Assembly (NCBI GenBank): GCA_031835245.1
Contig: JAVKOQ010000087.1
Coordinates: 62,001 to 126,000, forward strand
Direction: 5' to 3'
Source: Balamuthia mandrillaris
Taxonomy: Eukaryota; Discosea; Longamoebia; Balamuthiidae
DNA: 64,000 nt
A program made the translations under genes and the position numbers. The notes beneath the pieces are model-generated. The model saw only the letters and a list, made by a program, of their open reading frames with translations. It was not told the DNA's origin and made no database searches. This document shows positions 12,935 through 23,538 of this stretch, piece after piece (the first letter of the stretch is position 1; every line of letters begins with the position of its first letter).

Positions 12935-13131
12935 TTTATACGCAAGAAGAGAAAAGAAATAAGAGAGAACGAAGAGAGAGAGGGAGAGAGACGCCAAGGT
13001 TTGTTTTTTTTAAGTTTTTAGGTGTTTTTGGTTAAATAAAAGATAGAAAGGCAACCCCCTCTCTTGCGCAACGTGGAAGCACAAGGGTGGGAGCAACATA
13101 AATAAGATAGTCAAAAAAAAAGTTACTCTTT

Positions 13132-14349
13132 TTAGAGGTAGTTAGCTACATCGGAGGGCATGGGCTCGATTTGGGTGTCATAGTATCTCTCGAGCTCGCG
13201 AAGCTCCCTCATGTCCTCCGCAGTCACAAAGTTGATGGCAAGACCCTTACGACCAAAGCGTCCGCTACGGCCGATTCTGTGGAGGTAGTTCTCCTTGTTC
13301 CTGGGCAAGTCATAGTTGATGACCACGGACACCTGCTGGACGTCGATACCACGGGCCAACAAGTCGGTGGTGATCAAGACACGGCTGCTGCCGGTCCTGA
13401 ACTCCTCCATGATCTTCCTACGGTCGGCGGGGTCGATGGAGCCGTGGGTGGCGGAGACGGTGAAGTTGTCGCGGGTCATCTTGTCGGTGAGCCAGTCGAC
13501 CTTACGCCTGGCATTACAAAAGATGACAGCCTGTGTGATGTTGATATCATTGTACAAATCGCAGAGGGTCTCGTATTTCCACTGCTCCCTCTCGCAGTTG
13601 ATGTAGAACTGGTTGATACCCTGAAGGGTAAGCTCCTCCTGCTTGACGAGAATGTTGACGGGGTTGTTCATGAACTTGGTGGTGATGTCCAGGCACTCGG
13701 GGGGCAAGGTGGCGGAGAAGATGCCCACTTGCACGGTGGAGGGAAGCGTGGTGAAGATGTCACGAATGATTTCCTCGAAACCCTTGCTCAACATCTCGTC
13801 GGCCTCGTCCAGCACAAACATCTTGATCTTCTCGGCGTTGAGAACGTTGCGGCTGATCATGTCATAGACACGGCCGGGCGTTCCGGTGACCACGTGCACG
13901 CCCTCCTTGAGGGTGTTGACGTCGTCGGTTATCCGCGTGCCTCCAGTGCAGCTGTGGCAGCGAACGCCCATGTGGATGCCCAAGCTGGCCACCACACGGT
14001 TGACCTGCTGGGCCAACTCACGGGTGGGCACAACGATAAGGGCCTGGCAGTCCTTGGCGGCGAGGTCAATCTGTTGCAAGATGCCGACGGCAAAGGTGGC
14101 GGTCTTGCCAGTACCGGATTGGGCCTGGGCGATGACGTCCTTGCCCTGGGCCAGGGGCACGATGGCTCTCTGCTGGATGGCGGAGGGCTTCTCGAAACCG
14201 TAGGAGTAGATGCCGCGGAGGAGCTCGTCGCGGAGGTTCATGCTGTCGAAGTCGGCGTAGGCCTCGGCGTCAGACTCAACCTCGATGTCGAGGTTCTTCT
14301 CGCCCTTCTCGAATTGTTGGCTGAGTTCGGCTTGCTTGGCGGAATCCAT
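13132..14349 (-). CDS. Eukaryotic translation initiation factor eIF4A (DEAD-box RNA helicase)
   Basis: Single uninterrupted frame of 405 residues from [10 protein letters not shown]; an in-frame ATG at 14388 would add 13 residues unlike the family. Motifs in order: Q motif [12 protein letters not shown], Walker [26 protein letters not shown] (VLDEADEM), [11 protein letters not shown] and [13 protein letters not shown]. eIF4A unwinds mRNA 5' leaders within eIF4F during cap-dependent initiation. The gene is intronless and markedly GC-richer at third positions than most neighbours, as expected for a highly expressed gene. A 395-residue open frame on the opposite strand is a by-product of that codon bias. 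Confidence 0.96.
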   Translation of the reverse strand: MDSAKQAELSQQFEKGEKNLDIEVESDAEAYADFDSMNLRDELLRGIYSYGFEKPSAIQQRAIVPLAQGKDVIAQAQSGTGKTATFAVGILQQIDLAAKDCQALIVVPTRELAQQVNRVVASLGIHMGVRCHSCTGGTRITDDVNTLKEGVHVVTGTPGRVYDMISRNVLNAEKIKMFVLDEADEMLSKGFEEIIRDIFTTLPSTVQVGIFSATLPPECLDITTKFMNNPVNILVKQEELTLQGINQFYINCEREQWKYETLCDLYNDINITQAVIFCNARRKVDWLTDKMTRDNFTVSATHGSIDPADRRKIMEEFRTGSSRVLITTDLLARGIDVQQVSVVINYDLPRNKENYLHRIGRSGRFGRKGLAINFVTAEDMRELRELERYYDTQIEPMPSDVANYL

Positions 14350-14686
14350 GTTTTCTAATAGTGTACTGTATGCGTGCGTTGTTTTCAAAGTTTAGAATAC
14401 GAAAAAAAAGAAAAATAAAAAATCACTCTTTTATGATGAAAAGTGAGGAAAAAGAGGGGAGAAAGAACAAGGAATCCCATCTTTTTCTCAAGATTCCTTG
14501 CTCTGACATAAATTAAAAACACGCTCACAAATTTCCTCCTTGTATTTTCATCACTTTCTTTTTTTTTCACTCGCTCTTTCACTCAGCGAAAAGTAAAAAA
14601 TCGAGTAGCGATGAAGAATTCATCGCAAAAAAAAAAAAAAAAAAAGAAAAAGAAAAAGAGCGCGAAAAAGAACGCAAGGAAAAGGG

Positions 14687-14731
<45 letters not shown>

Positions 14732-15544
14732 AGCGCGAAGTAAAGAAGAAAAATCGTACGTTTTGGGGGGGGGGAAGATGAAAGCAGGAAGTAAGTTTTC
14801 AAGTCTTTACGGGAAAAAAGAAGAAAGAAAAAAGAAATAAAAAAAGGGCGCCACAACAACAAAAAAAAAGTAGCCGCAAAGACCGCCATTTGCCGGAGTT
14901 TCGCCACGAGGCTTACGTCATTTTCATTGACCTGAGAAAATGGTGGGAAATACGGAAATTTCGCCCGAGCCCAATATCTCCCCTAATTCTCTCGGCTTTT
15001 TCCGGGATGGCCGTCCCCAATTTCTGGGCGAGTTGGCAAAAATTAAAATACCCCTCAAACTTTGTCGACACCCTATTCAAAAAAAGATTTTTTTTCCTTC
15101 ACCTTTTTTTTTTTCGGTTTTCCTTCACTTTTTTTTTTGCGACTTCGAAGAAGAAAAAGAGATTTTGTTTCCATCCAATCGATCCGCTCTTTTTGGTTTT
15201 TTTTTGTTGAAGGGGAAACACCCTCGTCTCTTTCCCCCCCTCTTTTTTTTTTTTGCCCTGCTTTGTTCAGGAGCAACCGGTGTTTTGTTTGATTGATTCA
15301 TTCAACCCTATTGCGGTTGGCTATAAAAAGCGCTTTGTGTTTTTTTTTTTGATTTGATTGGAAAGACTTTTTTTTAAAAGAACAAAGATAAAAAAGGGGG
15401 AAGAAAGCGCGCGATGCGTAAAAGAAGTTTGTCGATGATAAAATTTAGTACCACCAACGACGACCATCACGATAATAATATTCTCTTTCTTAATCATTCC
15501 CTAAGTAGTAGTAGCGACGTTGTTTCGATATAAAGCCTGCCATC
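14350..15544. promoter_or_regulatory. Divergent promoter region, eIF4A / F-box-SPRY gene
   Basis: 1.2 kb between divergent starts. It holds a GA tract at about 14694-14729, a CRE-like TTACGTCA at 14913-14920, TGTCGACA at 15063-15070, many T homopolymers, and TATAAAAAG at 15322-15330, which could be a TATA box for the rightward gene about 215 bp before its ATG. No other gene is seen. Confidence 0.5.
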
Positions 15545-16193
15545 ATGATGCAACTCACCAACTCAGGACCCATCGATCACCGCGCCAAGACCGCTGACGG
15601 GGCTTCTCTTTCTTCTTCTTCCTCATCCAACGATAAAAACAACCTCCCTTCTTCTTCTGCCGTCTCGAACCAACACACCAGCAATACCACGCAGCACCCA
15701 CCACCACAACCACCACCACAACAGCTGCTTCACTTGACGCACCTGCCGGACGAGCTGCTGGTGGCCCTGCTGTCGTACCTGCCGGTGCAGGACCTGTGCA
15801 TGCTCTCCTCCGTTTGCCGACGACTCCACTGCCTCGCCCAGGAGGAGAGCCTATGGAAGAGCTTTTGCGAGAGGGAGGGCGCTCTGGACAAGTTTCCCGC
15901 CCTGCTGGAGCTGATGGAAGGAACGGAGGAGGACAAGGACAAAGGGAAGGATGTGGACGAAGAAGAGCAGTCCGCCAACGACGACGACGTGGAAGAGACC
16001 ACAACGAACAACACTTGGAAGCAATGGTATAAGGAGGCTGTTAGCTTGCATTGGGTGCTGCCAGAGTGGGTCAGAAGTGATGAGATCTTGTTTGACGAGA
16101 GCAAACTCACTGCGACGCGCAGTGACGCTGTTCTTGGTTGGCATGGTCATACCCTCTTCCGCGCCAATCGTGCTTGGTCCTCTGGTTTGTTCT

Positions 16194-16235
<42 letters not shown>

Positions 16236-17207
16236 CTCTCCCTCCATCCATCCCTTCCTTCCTCCTCCCTTTCTCTCTAAACTAAATGCATTTTCAAACC
16301 AAAAACAGGACGTCATTACTGGGAGGTCAAAGTGGATGTTTGTCACCAACAGATCTTTATTGGGGTAATTTCAGCTCACTATCCGCGCGTACCTTACATA
16401 GGTGGCGGTTGGGGATGGTCCATCTGTCCGTTCGGCCCTTACGCCCAAGGCGAAGGCAGAGACAATGTCCGCATGCAACTTTCTCCCAAGTATACCAGCT
16501 TCAACAGCGGAGATGTTATTGGTAAGAAAGCTCACTTTCCTCTCGCCTTGTTTGCCCTCTGTCCCCACCCTTCTTTTTTGTTATTCTTTCTTCTAATGTT
16601 ATGCGCAAATCGATGCAATTTTTCAGGTATCGAGCTGGACTGTGACAACGGCTCCATAAGCTTCTGGCAAAACGATGTCTTTCTGGGTACTCCATTCCGT
16701 AATTCTCAGGAAATCCTGGCCAAGAGGCCCTTGTACGCTTATTGCTCCTCTCTCCTTTACCTTTCTCTCTTTTACGCCTTTTATTCGCATCACCTTTTTA
16801 AAACTCTTATTATTTTTACAGATGTGCTGCTGTGTCGATGATGAGCCGAGGAGAGCGCTGTACCGCCAATTTCAAAGCAAAGAGAAGAAAGAGCGCCGAG
16901 CAAGAGGAACCCGTGTTGTGCACGCGATATCGTAAGCCTTCCTCTTCATTTTTTTTTCAAAACTCACCAGGTTTTACTAAACTCATCCCTTTTTTGCTCT
17001 TTTCTTTTTTTTTTCTGTATGTTTTTTTGGTTATGGACGACTGTAGAACCGTGGGCAATACCAAGAAGGATCTCTGCCGTGACTACACCACCGACGGCTT
17101 CGGCCGCCTCGGAAGGAATAGAAGCCGGAGCGACACCACCCCTATCCACATCACCTCCCTCACGAAAGCCTTCCACCCTTTCTTCCTCTCTCATCATTTC
17201 TGTTTGA
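15545..17207 (+). CDS. F-box and SPRY (B30.2-like) domain protein
   Basis: Five exons, 15545-16184, 16309-16521, 16627-16732, 16822-16931 and 17047-17207, give 409 residues. Met at 15548 is an alternative start. After a Ser/Thr/Gln/Pro-rich head, LTHLPDELLVALLSYLPVQD and SSVCRRLHCL form an F-box at about residues 65-110, the Skp1-binding part of SCF ubiquitin ligases. An acidic linker follows. Exons 2-4 encode a SPRY domain: HYWEVKVD, FIGVISAHYP, GWGWSICPFG, GIELDCDNGSISFWQND and a terminal CTANFK. This architecture (compare FBXO45/FSN-1) suggests an SCF substrate receptor using SPRY to bind its target, which is an inference. It converges on the histone methyltransferase gene, stops 95 bp apart. 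Confidence 0.85.
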
Positions 17208-17302
17208 CCGGAGGGCCTCCCTCTCTTCTCGTCTCCGCTCCCTCCTCTCTTATCACCTCCTATGTCTTTTCCCTCTAAACTGTAAATATTATTTCGTTTG
17301 CT

Positions 17303-18505
17303 TCATTCGCTCCATCTCACAAAAGGAAGATAACCTGAACAGTTCGATTCGCCACACAAACATTTCAGCCTTTCCTCTCCAACTTCATCTTGTTGTTCTT
17401 CTTCTTGGTTCCTCATGCCGGGAGGAAGGAAAGAGCCGTAGTGAAAGGTAAGCTCTTCTCCTTTGGCGATGTCTCGCAGTGCAAAGAAGGCGGCCTTGGG
17501 AACGAGCGAGCTGGAACGCACAAGAAACAGGGCAAGGTTGGGTCTGCAGGAATGGTTGAACAAGCGGCTGGCATTGCCTTTGTGGAACGCATCGATGTTG
17601 GTCCTGACCACTCTCTCTTTGCCACCACTGCCCCAAAACCAAAAAAAAGTCAGAGAGACGCCAAAGAAGAGGAAGGGAAAGCGATGGAAAGGACTTGACT
17701 CACAGGTGCATGTGCTCTTGAATGGTGAGGAGGTAGTTGGGAAGGCCCAGGCGAGAGCGTTCCTGCCAGCGGGAGCGAGCCGTGGCGGTGGGGATGACCT
17801 CGCCAGCGTATTCGCAAACAAAAGAGGCCTGCGGGATGGCGGCCAAGGCGCGCATGCCCCAACCCTTGTGCTCGTCGTGGAAGGCTTCCAGTGGGAATGG
17901 AAGGCTGCGTTGGCCTGCGAGCATGCACTCCCTCCTGCCGCCTCTAGCCGCACACCCGCACTCCTCCCAACACTCAAATAGGGGTTGGTCATAAGCTTTG
18001 TCCTCTTCCTCCTCCTTGGTGGTGGCAACTGTTCCTAACGTGGAGGATGACCCTCCTCTTTCTTGTTCTTCTTCTTCTGCTGCTACGTGCCTCTCCTCCT
18101 CTTCATTGTCTAGCAGCAAACGAAGACGCAGTGTCCCATCCTGGTGGCGAACGTAGCAGGGTGTGGGCATGCGGGCCAAGCAGGGGCAACAGGCCTGACT
18201 TGTTGTTGTTGTTGTTGGGCAACAACTGCCCCCACCACCACAGCAACAAACACAAAGGCAGGGCTCATAGATACAAAAGGGCCGGAGATCCACTCCCTCT
18301 CCAGCAACTGCTGAATCAATGTACTGTTCAGGCCAACAACAAGTTTTGCTTGTGCATGCTGTTAGGAAGGAAGATGAACGTGCTAATAAAACAAAACAAA
18401 ACAAAACAAAACAAAGAGATGTACCGTAAACGGAGGAAGCGTTCTGGTCCTGTCCTGTTGGCAAACAGCGAACTTGCAGTCTTGTTCTTGTCGTCGTTGG
18501 GCCAT
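17303..18505 (-). CDS. SUV39-like histone lysine methyltransferase (pre-SET, SET, post-SET)
   Basis: Three exons, 18505-18425, 18323-17704 and 17627-17303, give 341 residues. Exon 1 encodes a short Gln/Arg-rich start. Exon 2 begins YIDSAVAGEGVDLRPF, matching the start of SUV39-type pre-SET domains, then a Cys-rich block (CLCVCCC, CCPCLARM, CWEECGC) for the zinc cluster. SET follows with HKGWGMRAL, FVCEYAGEVI, RLFNHSCRPNL and GEELTFHYG, and post-SET with CLCGESNCSGYL. The family methylates histone H3 lysine 9 using SAM. No chromodomain is encoded. An acidic insert separates pre-SET from SET. The join of exon 1 to exon 2 is the least certain. Confidence 0.85.
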
Positions 18506-18715
18506 ACGGGGGGACTTTGCCTTTGTGCGTTTGGGTTCGTGGTCGACGTTTATCTTCACTGTTCGATATTTTCTTGGTTAATTTGATTACATTGATTTTC
18601 TATTGGTTCGATCGCGTTGTAGATTAATAATATCCAACAAACATTTGGAATTGTCGATGTTTATTATCATTATTGTAGACAAGGGAAGCCAAAAAAAAAA
18701 GAAAGTTAACAAAGA
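18506..18715. promoter_or_regulatory. Short divergent promoter, methyltransferase / dehydratase
   Basis: 210 bp between divergent start codons. It contains GGTCGACGTTTATC at 18541-18554, near-identical to GTCGACGTTTATA at 12929, and TGTCGATGTTTATTAT at about 18651. Confidence 0.45.
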
Positions 18716-18900
18716 ATGTCGTTGTCGAGAAACAAGTTGGAAGGGGAGGAGAGGAAGGCAAAGCTGGCAGAGGTGCCAGAGTGGACGGAGGTCACGGAAG
18801 GAAGGGACGCCATAAAGAGGACTTTTCTCTTCAAGGACTTCAAGGAGGCTTGGGCTTTTATGGGCAAAGTTGCTGAGAAGGCAGAAGAGGTTTCTTTTTC

Positions 18901-18938
<38 letters not shown>

Positions 18939-19170
18939 TCCCCCCCCAATTCCCTTCTTCCCTCTTTCCATTTTAATTTGTTTTTCTTTTCTTTTTTTGT
19001 TTTGTAACGCTTCCACCAAAACAAAAAAAAAAAAGCTCGACCATCACCCAGAATGGTTCAACGTCTACAACCGAGTGGAAGTCACTCTGGCCACTCACAC
19101 CTGCAACGGTGTGTCCGAGTACGACATTGTGCTCGCCAAAGCCATGGACCAATTCGCCAAACAGCAGTGA
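18716..19170 (+). CDS. Pterin-4a-carbinolamine dehydratase (PCBD/DCoH family)
   Basis: Two exons, 18716-18889 and 19036-19170, give 102 residues, the usual length for the family. The active-site signature is [20 protein letters not shown], with the HHPEW histidines. The enzyme dehydrates 4a-hydroxytetrahydrobiopterin and so recycles the cofactor of aromatic amino acid hydroxylases. The intron has a CT tract 100 bp upstream, but its acceptor is a pure A-run (AAAAAAG) without a pyrimidine tract at the junction. CRE-like sites follow the gene. Confidence 0.93.
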
Positions 19171-19220
19171 AAAAGCAGCAGACGCTATACGTTTTTTCTC
19201 CTCTGGATCCATTTTCTGCA

Positions 19221-19280
19221 TGACGTCATTTCAGTGAGAATGACGTCGGTTGAGCTCAAAAAAAGGATGATATTACGTCA
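19221..19280. promoter_or_regulatory. CRE-like cluster upstream of the NXPE-like gene
   Basis: TGACGTCA at 19221-19228, TGACGTCG at 19241-19248 and TTACGTCA at 19273-19280, 90-150 bp upstream of the chosen ATG. These are typical bZIP-type sites; the binding factor is not known. Confidence 0.45.
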
Positions 19281-19373
19281 TGATAATTCGAGGGGTCATT
19301 CGTGTCGCTTCGAGAAAGAAACAAAAAAAAAAAGAAGAAAGAGAAGACGAAGCGAGAAGAGAGCAGAACCAGA

Positions 19374-22300
19374 ATGAACAGGACGGAGTTGTTCGTTCGG
19401 CGGTTGGCCCTTCGCATGCAACGGCGGAAAGGAATGGTGTTGATAGTGGGCGCGTTGGTTCTGTTGGGTGTGGCCTGGTTCTTCATGGGGTCCTTTCGTC
19501 AAGTCACAACGGAACGCGGCTACTTAACTCGGATGGGTATGAAGCCCAACCCTTCTTCTCTGGGAAAGTCAAAGACGGATGCAACCCACATAAATGACAA
19601 CGAGAGAGCAGTTGGTGATGACGAAGAAGAGCTTTACATTTTTCCTCCGAACAAAAATAAACCGTGGCAGGAATTCGACTGGCCGTGGAATGATGACATG
19701 GACGACTGGAACAACAACTTTAACTTGGACGACTCCGATGCGGAAGAGAAATGGGAAACGTTTACTGTCTTTGGGATGGGCGTGGTGGATGCCGAAGCAG
19801 GAGAGACGGCTGAGTTTCATATCATTCCCCCTCCCTTTTTGCTTCGACGGTTCGAGGGCAGGAAACAAGACCTTTTGGCCCAGGTCGAGCTGTGGTTCAA
19901 CAGAAGAGAAGCAAGTGATGGTGCACGAATTGCGGCGGAGTGGGTTGAGGTCATGGACGGCTTTCCTGGCAAAGAAGAGGAGAACATTCCGGTAGAAGCC
20001 CTGCCAAAGGACTCAAAGTCGGGAAAGCTCCTGTTGGGAGAGGTTCATCCTGACTTTCTGGAGCACGGCGGATTTACCGTTCGGTATAAGATTCATGTAG
20101 TTGGTTCGTTCTCTCTTTTGACTTCTCTTGTTTTGAAGTATCTTTGTCCATGATTGTCACAGGTCACCAACGAACACTTCTCCCACATCAAGGTGCCCTT
20201 GACTTGTACGTGAAAGTGGCTGACCACGATGTCACTCCTGAGGGCCGGCCGTTCCACTTGACCGTTTTTTCTGGCCCCACCGATCCCAAAGCCACTACCT
20301 TCCGTTTAATCTCTTCCTCTTCCTCAGCCTCTGCTTCCACCTCCTCCCGAGAAGGAGAACTTCTTATTGAAGCCAGAGATCGCTACGGCAACCCCAAAAC
20401 AGCTGCTGGAGACACGTTCTACGTTCGCTTTTCAGGCCCTTCCATCTTTGCTGCCTCTCGCATCAAAGACAACTTTGATGGGACCTACTCGGTTTTCTTC
20501 CCTTTAACCAAAGGAGGGACAGGGATAGATGCCGGCCTCTATCAAGTGTCGGTGAAGCTGCAGTTTCGCTCCTTTGGTGCTATGACACCTATCCCAAAGG
20601 CGGCTCTCTTGGAACAAGCGCCGTTTGTGAATGCCACGGCGTTGGGAGAGGATTGGCATCCACAGTGTTTGGATGAGCATGTGAAGGGCAGCCCTCATCC
20701 GCTCACTTTAAAGTGTGAGTATCCATTGGATTCTGTGGCTCTATTGTTCCTCTTTCTTCGTGTCTCCTCTTTCTAAGCCTGCTCTAACTGAAAGAGAACT
20801 AACGAGCCAACAACAAACCAGCAACAGGAGGAACAGCTCTAAGGCCACCATGCAAGTCGGGAATGGCGGAAGGACGCTGGGTGGAGAGAGGCGAGATTTG
20901 GGAGCCATACGCTTGTTTCTGGCCTACCATCACCGCTAACCTCCTTCAACGGTGTTTGCCCGGTTCGTCTTGCTTAGTTTAGTGCTTAATATTTTCCCCA
21001 CTAACTAACGTTTTGGTGCACCTCCATCAAACGGATCCTATAGGCAAGAAAGTATTGTTGTTGGGACACGAAGAGGACCTTCTGGACAGCCTTCGCTACT
21101 GGAAGAACACTCTGCGCAACTACTTCCTCGCGGACGTCTCCACCATCGTGAGCGATCCCCAAAACGCCATTCCACTGGAGAACATTCTCCGCCACAAGCA
21201 CATTTCTGTGGACTTTGCTCCGTTCAAAGAGTTTAGCTCGTTTCAGGGCTTCGGGTATAACTATCTGAAGGACAGCTGGAAGGAGACGGTAAACGAGACG
21301 GCGATGTTGTGGCTGAGACGCCAGTACGAGGATTACTTTTGTGGAGAAGCAGTATTGGGAGGCATTACCTCCATCCAGGACAGGTTTGAGGAAGCGGAGA
21401 TTGAGAGGAAGCAGATGGAGCAAGTGAAAGAGAACGAGAGCGCTTCTCGTTCATCTGCGGCACAACAGTCCCGTCGGTCCTCCTTCTCCGGTTTGTATCG
21501 GTTTCTCCCTTTTCCATCGTTCTGGCCATTCAACTAACACCACAGCAGGTAAAAGCAAGCGAGCGCCAATCGAATCGTACAAAGCCATCGTCTTCAGTCC
21601 CGAACTGGCAGACCCCTATCAACACTCCACCTTCATCACGGAGTTGGCCCAACTGACCATCGCCGCCCTTCGCAAGTGCTACTCGGGTCCCATTCTTTGG
21701 AGAAGTCCGATGGCGTTACACCCACCACGGTGTTGGCATCCCACCAAGTTTCTCTCCACGGAGAAGCAGCACTACAAGTGGGAGCTGCTGAGGAGAGCTT
21801 TCAACTTGGATCGTTCTGTTCTGCCGGCGGTCATTCTTTCTTCTGAGGGAGAAGAAGAAGACGAGTCAGAGTATTATGACTTGGATGAGTTTTATGAGTT
21901 GGAATCCGATGAGGGAGACGAGGAAGTGGAACGGAATGATGGAGAAGTGGGGGAACAAGAGGATAACGAAAAAGCAACAGAAAAAGAAGGGGAAGAGAAA
22001 GAGGACGAAGAACCAAAGCACAAGCCATTCAACGGACCGTTAGAAAAAGATGTGTACGGAGTGGACGTCCTTGGGTTGACCTATTCCAGACCGGACCTAA
22101 CCACAGACGGCATTCGTTACGGGAAGAAAGCCAATGAAGCCATGAACAACATCCTCTTCAACATGCTCTGCGGCTATCCCGAAGGTCTTCTACTTCATGT
22201 TGAACCGGATGAAATGGAGTACGTGCCGTTAGTAGCGGAATACACAGAACAGGAGGAAAACGATGAGAAGCAAGCTGGAGCAGAGCCGAAGGAAAAGTGG

Positions 22301-22969
22301 AAGACCAAGACGAAGAAAGGGATTACTCGTTTTGTGGCTGGCACGAAGAAGGCGGACAAAGAAAAACTGAAAGAGCTGACAGAGAAGCAGCAAGAGAGGG
22401 CAGAGGAAGAGAAGCAACGTATCCATCCTTTGTTGCAAAATCTCTTGCCTTCAGACTTTGACCAAACTGTTTCCAAGAACCTCAACAACATCAAGAGTAA
22501 CAACTTCAACAACAATAACAAAGAAGTAACGCCTTGGCTGGAAGATGAGGCTGAAGAGGAGAAGACAACGACGTCAACCCCAAAGGCTAAGAAGAAGAAA
22601 CATGACGCACCTATAAAAGACCCAAATGCAAAAGAGCCGCCCGTTCGAAGCACAACTCAAGACTTGATGACGGTTGGTGGCACTTCCAAGAAGCGAGTGA
22701 CTCCCTCCATCCAGCGAAAAGATCCTCAAGCACAACAACCAGAAGGAACACAACGCACACAAATAGAAGCAAAAGAAAAGGCACAAACGACCAGAACACC
22801 AGCAAAAACAACAACGATGACAACAAAGCCAACGACCTCGATGTACGAGGGAGGAGGAAGAGAAGGAGGAGGAGGGAGAGGTTTTCGTTTGCTGCAACCC
22901 ATAGGTGATCAGAGATTGCCGTTGCCTACTGGAAGAAGAAAGGGAATAACTCCTGGCACAGGTGGTTAA
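19374..22969 (+). CDS. NXPE-like type II membrane protein: filamin-type Ig plus degenerate PC-esterase domain
   Basis: Five exons, 19374-20103, 20163-20714, 20822-20962, 21044-21490 and 21549-22969, give 1,096 residues. A start at 19302 would add 24 basic residues. A signal anchor (GMVLIVGALVLLGVAWFFMG) lies near residue 20. Exon 2 encodes a filamin/ABP280-type Ig repeat (RDRYGNPKTAAGDTFYVRF, KDNFDGTYSVFFPLTKGGTG). Exons 3-5 carry the CKSGMAEGRWV motif and a C-terminal domain like NXPE/PMR5-type esterases. The nucleophile block, normally GDS, reads LLLGHEEDLLDS, so the catalytic serine appears lost. The long Glu/Lys- and Thr-rich tail after about residue 700 is low complexity. A lumenal (Golgi) position is an inference from the topology. 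Confidence 0.72.
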
Positions 22970-23538
22970 ACAGAAATAAATGAGGCTTGTCTATAACTCC
23001 TGAGTTGCCCGTGCTCTCTTCTTTGACTTGTTTCTCAGCACAATGATGATACCACACGAGCCAACCAAAAGGACCACCAACACCGGCACCGTAACTTGCC
23101 ACAATCTAGATTACTTGCTCTGTCGAATCTTCTTCAGAGAAGAAAGAAGAGGACACTTGCGCTGCAGAGGAGGAAGAGGATGAAGAGCTGTCAGCACCAC
23201 GGAACACTCAGCTGTTCTTCCACAGCTGGAAGCGGTTCTCGTCGATGGCTTTGTGAAGTTGTCGGCGGCGCTCACTGTGCAAAGGATTCCTCATCCGCAA
23301 CAACTCGCCAGAGCAAGGAGCAGCAGGTAAAAAGAAGCTCTCGGGACGCAAGCCTCCTTAAACAGTTATATGAAACTTGTTACCTTGCTTCTGCACGTCT
23401 GGATTGTAGAGAAAGAAAAGGTTTAAAAATAAAGACAAAAGAGGTTGTATTCTAAAAAAATAAATAGCAAACTGAGAGAGAGAGCGAAGAGAGTAATAAT
23501 AAATAGAGAGAGCAAAAGGAGAAGAGGAAGGAGAACGT
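22970..23538 (-). other. Intergenic 570 bp with a possible small minus-strand gene
   Basis: On the minus strand a segment ending at a stop near 22991 reads VTVPVLVVLLVGSCGIIIVL followed by a basic tail (RNKSKKRARATQEL). Another short frame near 23190-23280 reads RRRQLHKAIDENRFQLWKN. They could be exons of a small single-pass membrane protein, but I could not find a start or a consistent splice pattern. AATAAA at about 22975 may serve the NXPE-like gene. Confidence 0.2.

Larger units (their letters stand above)
10751..13131. other. 2.4 kb stretch without a recognisable gene
   Basis: This stretch holds purine and pyrimidine tracts, homopolymers and CT repeats between the NTPase start and the eIF4A stop. 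Open frames here translate to low-complexity Ser/Phe/Leu or Lys/Glu/Arg runs and match no family I know. It contains TGTCGACA at 10911 and an E2F-like/CRE-like cluster at 12879-12934, so an untranslated or poorly recognisable transcript is possible. Confidence 0.6.

Noticed and set aside
13171-14358. 395-residue open frame antisense to eIF4A
   Set aside because: It mirrors the GC-rich codon use of eIF4A, translates to repetitive Val/Gly/Asp/His/Leu text and matches no family.
18110-18319. Alternative frame with a poly-Gln run in the methyltransferase exon
   Set aside because: The other frame continues into the SUV39-like pre-SET and SET motifs and fits the splice phases; this one stops.
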